Origin: Muribaculaceae bacterium
GTDB taxonomy: Bacteria > Bacteroidota > Bacteroidia > Bacteroidales > Muribaculaceae
Direction: 5' to 3'
Length of the DNA: 51,153 nt
Assembly: GCA_017409345.1 (NCBI GenBank)
Contig: JAFQSX010000034.1
Span: 1 to 51,153, forward strand
Shown here: positions 8,458-16,833 of the stretch, piece by piece
Numbering within the stretch: the first letter of the stretch is position 1
How the letters are laid out: each line of letters begins with the position of its first letter
Translations under genes and position numbers: made by a program
The notes under the pieces: model-generated
Databases searched by the model: none
What the model was told of the DNA's origin: nothing
Seen by the model: the letters and a program-made list of their open reading frames with translations, nothing else

Positions 8458-9153
8458 TTAATCAACATAGTGGCAAGTTTCACATCGTTTGCCAAATTCA
8501 TAAGTTATTGATATTGCAAGTTGAGAATACCAATCGGTATTTTTTAAGAAAGAACTTTTTATCTGATATAAATCAGACAAGTCTTTTCCGTCAACATTAT
8601 CGCCTAAAACTTTTGTCATAGAGAATTCTACCCCAAGGTTTAAGCGTTGTTTAAGTTTGTATTTTAGACCTATTGCCATAGGAATATTTAACGCGAATGC
8701 AGAATTTCCGTCACATGTAGCAAGAGTTGCTCCAATCCCAACGGCCAAATAAGGAGACCACCGGCGCATTTTTTTAAATGTTTCACCAATGCCATAGTTG
8801 AAGAAATTGAATTCGCAACGAGCCCCTAAATCATAGTATTGAGAAGAAAAGTCATAATTCAATCCATTAGGGAATTTGTCTTCATAGTCGGCAGTGTTGC
8901 CACTTAATGAGCCTGTTGAGAATATTCCTCTAAAAGCCCAGCGACTATTAGGAAGATATCTAAATGAAGCACCTACAGTATATCCGGGATGCTTAAACAT
9001 ATTGCTTTCATTGGCATCACCAAGGTATCCACTCATGCCACCATGTACACCTACATCAAATTTATATGAGGCGAATTCCTCGGCATTGGAATGTAATACC
9101 GAGAAAGACAAGATGGTAGTTAATACTATGATAATTGCCGGAATGCGTTTCAT
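8458..9153 (-). CDS. DUF6089-like outer membrane beta-barrel protein
   Basis: An outer-membrane barrel-type protein of unknown function. I chose ATG at 9153 rather than an in-frame start at 9198: it begins a clean signal peptide (MKRIPAIIIVLTTILSFSV) and its A overlaps the stop of the upstream gene (TAATG), a coupling signal. The remaining 200 or so residues are alternating amphipathic strands rich in Gly and aromatics (for example DVGVHGGMSGYLGDAN and PYLAVGIGATLA) and end with a strand, ITYEFGK, plus a short tail with two cysteines. Its place before uppS-bamA matches the DUF6089 family in other Bacteroidales. A structural role in the envelope is an inference. Confidence 0.75.
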   Translation of the reverse strand: MKRIPAIIIVLTTILSFSVLHSNAEEFASYKFDVGVHGGMSGYLGDANESNMFKHPGYTVGASFRYLPNSRWAFRGIFSTGSLSGNTADYEDKFPNGLNYDFSSQYYDLGARCEFNFFNYGIGETFKKMRRWSPYLAVGIGATLATCDGNSAFALNIPMAIGLKYKLKQRLNLGVEFSMTKVLGDNVDGKDLSDLYQIKSSFLKNTDWYSQLAISITYEFGKRCETCHYVD

Positions 9154-10652
9154 TATATTACCGGTTTGAAACTTAAACGATTGATTACTCCTCGCCAAAT
9201 AGTGTTGTAAAGGTTGCCATTTTCGTCATAACCCCCAAATAAATATATGTATGGGCATTCCCATGTATTTGTGTTTTGGCTTGCACGGGAATTTATTGGG
9301 CTTGATATTTCCCACCAATATGGGAGTGATTTTGACGGATATTCAACCCAACCTGAAGTGCTACGAGCAGTCATCGTTCTGTTAAAGACAAGTGCTTGTG
9401 CACCACCCATATTGGGTATGTATTCAGGTAGTTGCATTAAATCATCAGCAAGTTTCCAATTTAGCCCCATGTCAATAGAGATAAATACATTTCGACCGGG
9501 CTTGCCTTCTGCGTCAAATCCACCAAATGCAACAAGAGTAGGATATTTTGTAATAGTCCAATTATTGGTATTGGTATCAAAAGTGTAATAAGCAAAGAAT
9601 GTCATATCTTCGCGAGGATATATCCCTTTTAGGCTAATTTGAGACCAATTATTTCCATCGTAGCCCCACATTTCTCCGGTTGTGCTTCCATCGGCACAGC
9701 GACCTCCAATTAAAAATGCTTGGTGGGAAACAGACCAGTTGTTATTGTAGTTGACAATTTGGCTTGTTCCGGAAATGGGGCATTTTTCATCGGCAAGCGT
9801 AGTTGATGAAGCAGGATATGTGACATGGTAATATTTCCCGTCAATGTATTTTACTCCGAGTAATGTGCTATTATATCCACCATAAATATGATGCCATGTT
9901 TCATTACAAGCATTCCAACTTAATCCGTCAGAAGAAGAATAAAGATTGCCATCAGTATCAAGCAAGTATAGTGCATCATCAGTAGCACTTAAAGAATTGA
10001 TATTGGGTACGAATGGGAATGATAATTCTTGCATGTCCCAGACAAAATTGCTTGGGTTGCTGATAGTTGCAAGTGTATATTGAGGGTGTATGCCTGATAT
10101 ACACACTGCATCGCCTTTGTATGTGATGGTTTTTTGAACCGACGGGTTGTTAAGAAGAGAGGGGAGTTTATTTTTTGATAATTTGTTCCAATATAGAGAA
10201 TCGGGTTTCACTTTGTGAACATTAACCGATATTGAATAGTCGCGTTGAGTTGATTTATCAAGCGCCACAATGTGAAATATAACAGGACCATTGCTGAAAT
10301 CAATGCTGTCATTGGGGCGTTTTAAGTAGTCAATAATTGAGTCACTTTTTCCGGGGCGAGGAATATGTAATTCGGCTATCGAACTACCCATTGTCGATAT
10401 TTTTGCAACAAGATGAGAAACATCAGTGCCATAAGGTAGAGAATCGGCATTGTATATTTTGGCATTAACCAAGTCTATAGAAAAGAATACCGAATCTAGA
10501 TTTACAAGTAAACTATCATTAGCCACTAATGAAAATGAAGAAACCATTACATTTGAGGATGTAGTAGTAGGGTCTTCTGTTTCTTCATTACAAGCAACAA
10601 ATACCGAAGCAACTGTTGCAAAAATTATATAAAATGCAATTTTCTTCAACAT
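9153..10652 (-). CDS. DUF6242-like lipoprotein with kelch-type propeller
   Basis: A 499-residue predicted lipoprotein: signal peptide with lipobox VFVAC (Cys at about residue 21), a Thr/Ser linker, a beta-rich N-terminal domain (about 35-155) and a C-terminal region with kelch-like blades (IYLFGGYDENGNLYNTIWRG near the end; FGGFDAEGKPGRNVF and IGGRCADGSTTGEMWGYDG earlier). This layout fits the DUF6242 family of Bacteroidales. No enzymatic motif is apparent; a role in surface binding or barrel assembly is possible. It heads the operon that continues with the DUF6089 gene (1-base overlap), uppS, bamA and ompH, and a promoter lies 22 bases before its ATG. Confidence 0.75.
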   Translation of the reverse strand: MLKKIAFYIIFATVASVFVACNEETEDPTTTSSNVMVSSFSLVANDSLLVNLDSVFFSIDLVNAKIYNADSLPYGTDVSHLVAKISTMGSSIAELHIPRPGKSDSIIDYLKRPNDSIDFSNGPVIFHIVALDKSTQRDYSISVNVHKVKPDSLYWNKLSKNKLPSLLNNPSVQKTITYKGDAVCISGIHPQYTLATISNPSNFVWDMQELSFPFVPNINSLSATDDALYLLDTDGNLYSSSDGLSWNACNETWHHIYGGYNSTLLGVKYIDGKYYHVTYPASSTTLADEKCPISGTSQIVNYNNNWSVSHQAFLIGGRCADGSTTGEMWGYDGNNWSQISLKGIYPREDMTFFAYYTFDTNTNNWTITKYPTLVAFGGFDAEGKPGRNVFISIDMGLNWKLADDLMQLPEYIPNMGGAQALVFNRTMTARSTSGWVEYPSKSLPYWWEISSPINSRASQNTNTWECPYIYLFGGYDENGNLYNTIWRGVINRLSFKPVI

Positions 10653-10673
10653 ATGATACTATTTTACAATTTG

Positions 10674-10703
10674 CAAAGTTACTAACAATTTCATTAATAC
10701 AAT
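10674..10703 (-). promoter_or_regulatory. Putative promoter of the envelope operon
   Basis: On the minus strand TAACTTTG (10674-10681) matches the -7 consensus, and ATTG at 10700-10703 sits about 19 bases upstream as a -33 box. It precedes the DUF6242 ATG (10652) by 22 bases and would drive the unit down to the terminator at 3847-3876. Confidence 0.6.
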
Positions 10704-10807
10704 GAATTATTATTATATAAAATGTATGAAAAGATACTATAAAAAGTTGTTATTTGTATGAAAATCAAGAAAGACGCAATAATTCGTTAAGGGATTTATA
10801 TGCCTTT

Positions 10808-11881
10808 TTATGAGTTTTTAACTCGTGATAGGTTATAGTTAGTGTAAAAATCTACTCGATTTTGATCTATATAAATAGAAGTAGAAGGAGAGTGTGTGAT
10901 TTTTGGCGCTTTTTTTTCTCCTTTCTGACCAAGAGAAAATGGTGCAGTTTCAACTCGTGCAATATCCCATAAATTATTGTCAAGCGCGTTTTGTAATAAA
11001 TCAGTTCCTCCCTCAATAAGAACAGATGTAATACCTCGTTGATATAAGATACTCATAACCGTATGTAAAGAGGTAGATTCATTAATAATCGTTTGATTGA
11101 CAATATTAGTTATGTCATTTCTTTCTTTTGCCGTAAAATATAAGGTATATTCTGGATTGGATGTAAATACATTTGCAAATGAAGGGACTAATCCTTTTCG
11201 GTCAAGAATGATTTTTTGTGGACTATTTCCATTCCATAATCGGCAATTTAGGGTAGGATTATCTTTGATGATAGTGTTGCTTCCAACCATAATTGCATCG
11301 TGAGTGGCTCGAAGTTTGTGGACAAATGTGGATGAAATGGGGGGTGAGAATTGAGCCGCATAAGGTGTTTGAGATGTGCGAATGTGGTCAATAAATCCAT
11401 CTTTGCTTTGGGCCCATTTGAGGGTGATAAATGGACGATGTAGAGTGTGTGCTATGATAAATCGTGGATTTATCTGGCGGCACTCCTCTTCTAAGATGCC
11501 ATGGACAACTTCAATGCCGGCTTCTTGAAGCATTTTCACACCGCGACCGCTCACTTTTTCAAACGGATCGAGAGTGCCAATTACCGCTCGTGGTATTTTT
11601 TTGTCGATGATGAGTTGAGCGCATGGAGGAGTTTTTCCATAGTGTGAGCATGGCTCAAGCGTGACATAGATTGTTGATTGGGGCAATAGTTCTGGTTGTG
11701 TTACCGATGCAACAGCATTGACTTCGGCGTGTCCCTCTCCACAACGACGGTGAAAACCTTCGCCAATGATTTTGCCATCATGAACAATCACCGCTCCTAC
11801 CATAGGGTTGGGGGAGGCAAACATCATTCCGTTGCGAGCCAATTGAATGGCGCGACGCATATATTTTTCGTCGTAGTTCAT
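10808..11881 (-). CDS. ribD: Bifunctional riboflavin biosynthesis deaminase/reductase RibD
   Basis: Deaminates the pyrimidine ring of the first GTP-derived riboflavin intermediate, then reduces the ribosyl side chain with NADPH. The N-terminal deaminase has the zinc motifs HAEVNAV (about residue 50) and PCSHYGKTPPCA (about 77-88). The C-terminal reductase (about 145 on) starts at RPFITLKWAQSKDG and includes GTDLLQNAL. A TTG two codons earlier (11887) is possible, but ATG at 11881 gives the standard MNYDEKYMRRAI start and lies well placed behind a -7 box at 11902-11909. The gene is probably monocistronic; the next gene has its own promoter. No other rib genes are in the window. Confidence 0.93.
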   Translation of the reverse strand: MNYDEKYMRRAIQLARNGMMFASPNPMVGAVIVHDGKIIGEGFHRRCGEGHAEVNAVASVTQPELLPQSTIYVTLEPCSHYGKTPPCAQLIIDKKIPRAVIGTLDPFEKVSGRGVKMLQEAGIEVVHGILEEECRQINPRFIIAHTLHRPFITLKWAQSKDGFIDHIRTSQTPYAAQFSPPISSTFVHKLRATHDAIMVGSNTIIKDNPTLNCRLWNGNSPQKIILDRKGLVPSFANVFTSNPEYTLYFTAKERNDITNIVNQTIINESTSLHTVMSILYQRGITSVLIEGGTDLLQNALDNNLWDIARVETAPFSLGQKGEKKAPKITHSPSTSIYIDQNRVDFYTNYNLSRVKNS

Positions 11882-11901
11882 CGTCAAAATTTTTCAAAGG
11901 A

Positions 11902-11909
11902 CAAATTTA
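11902..11909 (-). promoter_or_regulatory. Putative -7 box (TAAATTTG) for ribD
   Basis: The minus strand reads TAAATTTG 20 bases upstream of the ribD ATG at 11881 and just after the terminator of the upstream glycosidase gene. No FMN riboswitch is possible in so short a leader. Confidence 0.5.
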
Positions 11910-11920
11910 CAATTATTCAT

Positions 11921-11962
11921 TTAAAATAAAAAGACCGACATGGAAATTCCACATCGGTCTTT
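11921..11962 (-). terminator. Intrinsic terminator after the two giant glycosidase-like genes
   Basis: A 14-base arm, AAAGACCGATGTGG on the minus strand (11949-11962), pairs with 11930-11943 apart from two internal mismatches, around a 5-base loop. The minus strand then reads TTTTTATTTT. It lies 20 bases past the stop at 11983. Confidence 0.75.
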
Positions 11963-11982
11963 GTGATATTTAGAATTCAATG

Positions 11983-14900
11983 TTATTTGATAACAATGCT
12001 TTCTGAGATTGTTTCGCCATCGTTTGTTGCGCGAACAAGGTAGATGCCTTTTGCGAGGTTTGCCACATTGAGTGTTTGGCAATTTTCACCTTCGGCAACT
12101 TTTACACCGGCAGGGGTGAACACTTCAATCATGTTTACAACTTCAGAACAATGGATAGTCTTGTTATAAGCGTTAATGCTTAATTTAGTGTTGAACTCAA
12201 TACCTTGTATACTTGTTGTTGGGTCATCGATGCGATAAGCAGCAAGACCATTATTAGGAGTATAGATGTAAACGTTCAACGAACCATCAGCGTTCTTTTG
12301 AGTTGCAGGGATAGATGAAATATAAGTGTTACCTACGTTACCAAGACCTGCTTTAGGAATTTTCCAGAGCATTTCCATATCGGCAAAGTCAAAGTTGCTT
12401 GGATTAAGAACGATTGCGAAGTTATGGAACTCGGTCATGTCGTCGTTAAAACTATAGAGATAAAGTTTACGACCATTGATTTCTCCTTCGCACATACCTG
12501 CACTTAATACACCTGTTGGGCGAATGCTTAGATTAGAGCTGAAACTGTCTTCAATAGATGATGTTGCTCCGTTCCATGATGGATTGTAGGAGTATAATGT
12601 GGGATATACGGTTGAGCCATCTACGATTACTCGATTAGTTCCAATAGGTAATACACGAGGAGCATTACCATAGTTTGAGATAGAAGATGGATAGAATGAA
12701 TTGACTTTGTTATAACCAAGCTGCCAATCGTTGTATACGTATTCTACTGTAGGATCGTAGTCGTAGAGGCGAGTCCAACAATAGATGCGTTTGCGGAAGG
12801 TTGATGTTGTGTGACCTGAAGGAGCTGCATATACTTGAGCACCTTTTTTTGTAAGGTCACCATATGCCATACAGTTGTCGATACGTAAAGATGCATTAGA
12901 TATGTCTGTTTCAAATACGAGAGTTGTAGCTCCTGTTTCAACATCAACGATAGATACATTTAATTGACTGCTGATAGAAGAAGATGTGATCATATTTGCC
13001 ACGCATAAGTGATTGCCTCCATCAACAAATACATCGTTACAAGGATAACCTAATGTATAACCATCAGATGTGCTTAAATAATCGCCGGTAAGAGTGATTT
13101 TGCGAAGGAATTTACCTGTGTTGCCATCAAATTCAAGGAGATAACCTGCGCCATTGGAGCGTTCCGAAATATATACTTTGCCGTTATAAGCAGCCATACC
13201 ACGTTGGTCGCGACCAAGTTCTTCATGGAAGTTGCCTTTTTGGATAGAGTAAATCCAAAGGTTTGTGATGCTGAGATTGTTTACTGTTTCATATTCTGCA
13301 TCATCTTTAGGAGTATCATCCGGAGTTGGAGTAGGAGTAATAACTTCAGCTTGCTTTGTTACGAATGATTCAATAGCTGATACAGATTGAACAGAACCTG
13401 ATTTGTCGGCTTTTACTCTCCAATAATATTTAGTTCCTTTCAAAAGATCGAGGTCCGAAGAAGAATAAGATGTTGCTGATGTTTGAATTGAATACATTAC
13501 AGATGCGAATGTTGCAAGAGTAGATATTTCAACGGTGTATGATGCTCCATCAATAGCACTCCAACTAAAATTGAAGCCATCTTCAACGGTTACACCGCCA
13601 ACAGGGCTTTTTAGAGTAACAGCAGCAAGGGTAGGTTGTGCGGTTACAAATGATGCACTACTTGAAGTTGAACCAATATAGCCATTTTTAGATGCTTTCA
13701 CTCTCCAGTAGTATGTAGTACCTGCTGCAAGAGCAAAGTTTGAAGATGAGTAGCTGTTGGTAGTAGTACTTGCAGTAAAGTCAATAGAAGAGAAAGATGA
13801 TGATTTTGACACTTCAATAGTGTAGGTCGCTCCTGATATAGAACTCCAACCAAAACTAAATCCATTTGCTACAGTTGTGCCTCCAACCGGAGTGCTCAAT
13901 GACACTGCATCAAGTTGAGGAGTTGCAGTTGAAACCGATTTTAATATATATGCGGCAAGACCATTGTTTGGAGTATAAATATATAATGTAACCGAGCCAT
14001 CACTATTGTTTACCATTGTTGGTTTAGATGTGACGTAAGAGTTGGCTTCTGAACCGAGACCATTAGCAGGAACGGTCCAAAGGTAAGACATTTTGCTGAA
14101 GTTATAGTTTGAAGGATTGGTTACGATAGTGAATGTGTTTGGAGCAATAGCCGAAACATAAGCAAAAATAGGAGTGCCATTTAGTGTTGCTTGAGATATA
14201 CCATTCCAGTTGTTGGCGGTAGGAGCAATTGACGGATTGTTTCCGAAACCATCGTTATATGTGGCAGTCCCACTTGCTACAAATGAGAGAAGAGCAGGTG
14301 CTGAATTATGTCCATCGAGAATGAATTGTGTGTTTGAAACGGGCATAATGCGAGGTGCTGTGCTGTTGGTTGTTGCGTTTCCAGAGGGATAATAAGTTGA
14401 AACTGTAGTGTAGTTTATAGCCCAATATCCACTTGCGTTACGAGTCCAACGATACACATAGTTGCTATTTGCAACTGCAGCCCAAATTTCACATCCTGTT
14501 TGAGTTACATCACCACGAACTGCAGTAAAGTCAATACGACCACCTAATGTGCATGTCATATTAAATACACGAGTAGTCGCTCCTGTATTAAGATCAATTG
14601 TACATACAGTAAGAGGAGTTGTTGAACAATCAAGAGTCATGCTACTTACACAAAGATGATTGCCTGCGTCAACAAAAAGATCTTGGCATTTGTATTGAAG
14701 AGAGTTGCCATTGGCATCGGTAGAGCAATCTCCGGTCAAAGTGATTGAACGAAGGTATTCGCCTGTCTCACCGCTGAATTCAAGGAGGATGTTATCGCGT
14801 TGGATTATATAAACATTACCATTGCATGCTGCCATACCACGTTGGTCGCCACCGAGTTGTGAAGGGAAATTAGATGTGTTTTTAGAATACATCCAAAGGC

Positions 14901-16809
14901 TTTCGATTGAGAACCCATTCACATTAGAATAAGTGTTAGGATCTTTTACTACGTCGGTAGGAGTAATTGTTTCGCCTCCTGAAGTAGCCATGGTGAATGA
15001 ACCCACCCATGAGGTAGAACTTGTATAACCTTCTTTAGAAGTGATAACTCTCCAATAATATGTTGTTCCTTCAGAGAGTGAGATGCTTGAAGAAGAGTAA
15101 CTTGTGCTACTAGTAGTGGCTGCAAACACGATGTTGTCAAATGTATTAGATGTTGCAACTTCAAGACGATAAGAAACGCCACTTACCGAGTTTGCAGTCC
15201 AACCAAAAGTGAAGCCTGATTGAACTGTAGAGCCGTCGGCAGGAGTGTTAATCGTTGTGCGTTCAAGTTCTTTGGTTTCTTCATCACCGGTACCGGGGTC
15301 TTCGTTGTCGTCGCCCAACCACACTATTTCATATTCATTACCATAACGGTCAAAAACAGATACACCTAATTTATATCCACTAGAATAAGACGATACGTCA
15401 AATGTAGTAGAATAGGGGTTGCCAATTATGTATTCGGCGGGAATGTCACCTGTGATAGTAGTGTTGTTGGGAATTGCATATACAACATAGCGCATATTAT
15501 TGTAACCATTCCATGATAATGTTGTGCCTGAAAGGGTTAGCCCTGTTACTTTGCCGGGATTGTAAGCATAAGATGACTTCCATGTCAACGCAGGGGGGAG
15601 TGCTATATTTTGATATTTGTTTGACTTCAAATATTCGGCAACACCTTGATTTCGTTTACCGGTGAGGTCGCGAGAACCAAAATATACGCTACCGGGAGCA
15701 TTTAATTTGTCAAAATCGCGCACGTGTTGAACCTGATCGGCAACTTCTGCCCAGTTAGATGTGTAATTAGCACCATCTAAGAATGAAATAGAGTGGCTTG
15801 CATAGAAATGTCGTCCAAATACGTCGGCACAAGCATTGCTCCACCATTCTGAAAGGACGTCAAAACCATTGGTAGCGTGAGAATCAAGCCAATATAACTG
15901 AGGTGAGATGAAGTCGACAGTACCTTCACCTAACCATGCTAATGGATCGGAATAGATTTGAGAGTATTGCCAGTCGCTTGCAGAACTGATTGAACTGGTT
16001 GAAATGCCATATTTTGAAGCAGATGTTTTAGATACACCTGCAGGAGAGATACCAAATTTAACGTAAGGTTTAGTTGATTGAACCATTTGATAAACCTTGC
16101 GAACCATTGAGTTTACGTTTTCACGACGCCAATCGGCCTGTGAAAGAGTTGAGCCTGAAGCCTTATATAAATCCGAATCGTATGAGGTAGGAACGCTGTT
16201 TAGATAGAAGTAGTCGTCGAAAACGAGACCGTCAACGTCGTAATTACCTACGATTTCACGACACACATCAACGATGCGAGTTTGCACTGCTTCAATCCCG
16301 GGGTTAAGGATACTTGCGTTGTTGTATTCCATAATCCAGTCGGGGTGAGTGGTGCGATAATCATTTGCTCCGGTCCAAGAAGCCCCTGAAACCGATGATT
16401 CATAACGATAGGGGTTAACCCACGCAAAAAGTTCCATGCCACGTTTGTGACATTCGGTAATCCAAAATTCAAGAGGGTCATAAGCAGGTGTTGCTCCACG
16501 AGTACCGGTCAGATAACTTGACCATGGTTCGTAACTTGACTTATACATGGCATCGCTCATGCCACGCACTTGAAAATACACACAGTTAAACCCATTTTCT
16601 TTTAATAGGTCGAGATACTGAATTGCTTCATTCTTTTGGCTTGTTGCAATAGAAGATGAAGTTCCGGCATCAGTAGGCCAACACATGCGCCATGCTGTAG
16701 TTACCCACACTGAGCGGTGTTCGCGTTTGGGAGTTGTTGCAGCCCATGCAGGCATTGCAAGCAACATTGCCAATAGCGACACGGTGATTTTAAGGAAATT
16801 TTTTTTCAT
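11983..16809 (-). CDS. Secreted family-10-like glycosyl hydrolase (GHL10) with propeller-like modules, 1608 aa
   Basis: Signal peptide of about 23 residues (cleavage after AWA). Residues about 28-400 form a GHL10 (PF02638-type) TIM-barrel hydrolase: opening KREHRSVWVTTAW, then FDDYFY (about 199-204) with paired acidic residues. After a linker come an Ig/FN3-like domain (about 519-605), a propeller-like module (about 630-960), two more FN3-like domains (about 962-1157; each with YYWRVKA), a second propeller-like module (about 1170-1530) and a C-terminal domain (about 1535-1608) resembling a type IX secretion sorting domain, with GIYLVRATN near the end. Family members act on polysaccharides or peptidoglycan-like glycans; the substrate is unknown. 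It follows its 2187-residue paralogue by 24 bases and ends at a terminator. Confidence 0.85.
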   Translation of the reverse strand: MKKNFLKITVSLLAMLLAMPAWAATTPKREHRSVWVTTAWRMCWPTDAGTSSSIATSQKNEAIQYLDLLKENGFNCVYFQVRGMSDAMYKSSYEPWSSYLTGTRGATPAYDPLEFWITECHKRGMELFAWVNPYRYESSVSGASWTGANDYRTTHPDWIMEYNNASILNPGIEAVQTRIVDVCREIVGNYDVDGLVFDDYFYLNSVPTSYDSDLYKASGSTLSQADWRRENVNSMVRKVYQMVQSTKPYVKFGISPAGVSKTSASKYGISTSSISSASDWQYSQIYSDPLAWLGEGTVDFISPQLYWLDSHATNGFDVLSEWWSNACADVFGRHFYASHSISFLDGANYTSNWAEVADQVQHVRDFDKLNAPGSVYFGSRDLTGKRNQGVAEYLKSNKYQNIALPPALTWKSSYAYNPGKVTGLTLSGTTLSWNGYNNMRYVVYAIPNNTTITGDIPAEYIIGNPYSTTFDVSSYSSGYKLGVSVFDRYGNEYEIVWLGDDNEDPGTGDEETKELERTTINTPADGSTVQSGFTFGWTANSVSGVSYRLEVATSNTFDNIVFAATTSSTSYSSSSISLSEGTTYYWRVITSKEGYTSSTSWVGSFTMATSGGETITPTDVVKDPNTYSNVNGFSIESLWMYSKNTSNFPSQLGGDQRGMAACNGNVYIIQRDNILLEFSGETGEYLRSITLTGDCSTDANGNSLQYKCQDLFVDAGNHLCVSSMTLDCSTTPLTVCTIDLNTGATTRVFNMTCTLGGRIDFTAVRGDVTQTGCEIWAAVANSNYVYRWTRNASGYWAINYTTVSTYYPSGNATTNSTAPRIMPVSNTQFILDGHNSAPALLSFVASGTATYNDGFGNNPSIAPTANNWNGISQATLNGTPIFAYVSAIAPNTFTIVTNPSNYNFSKMSYLWTVPANGLGSEANSYVTSKPTMVNNSDGSVTLYIYTPNNGLAAYILKSVSTATPQLDAVSLSTPVGGTTVANGFSFGWSSISGATYTIEVSKSSSFSSIDFTASTTTNSYSSSNFALAAGTTYYWRVKASKNGYIGSTSSSASFVTAQPTLAAVTLKSPVGGVTVEDGFNFSWSAIDGASYTVEISTLATFASVMYSIQTSATSYSSSDLDLLKGTKYYWRVKADKSGSVQSVSAIESFVTKQAEVITPTPTPDDTPKDDAEYETVNNLSITNLWIYSIQKGNFHEELGRDQRGMAAYNGKVYISERSNGAGYLLEFDGNTGKFLRKITLTGDYLSTSDGYTLGYPCNDVFVDGGNHLCVANMITSSSISSQLNVSIVDVETGATTLVFETDISNASLRIDNCMAYGDLTKKGAQVYAAPSGHTTSTFRKRIYCWTRLYDYDPTVEYVYNDWQLGYNKVNSFYPSSISNYGNAPRVLPIGTNRVIVDGSTVYPTLYSYNPSWNGATSSIEDSFSSNLSIRPTGVLSAGMCEGEINGRKLYLYSFNDDMTEFHNFAIVLNPSNFDFADMEMLWKIPKAGLGNVGNTYISSIPATQKNADGSLNVYIYTPNNGLAAYRIDDPTTSIQGIEFNTKLSINAYNKTIHCSEVVNMIEVFTPAGVKVAEGENCQTLNVANLAKGIYLVRATNDGETISESIVIK

Positions 16810-16833
16810 GAAAAGTATTATTATTTAAGTTGT

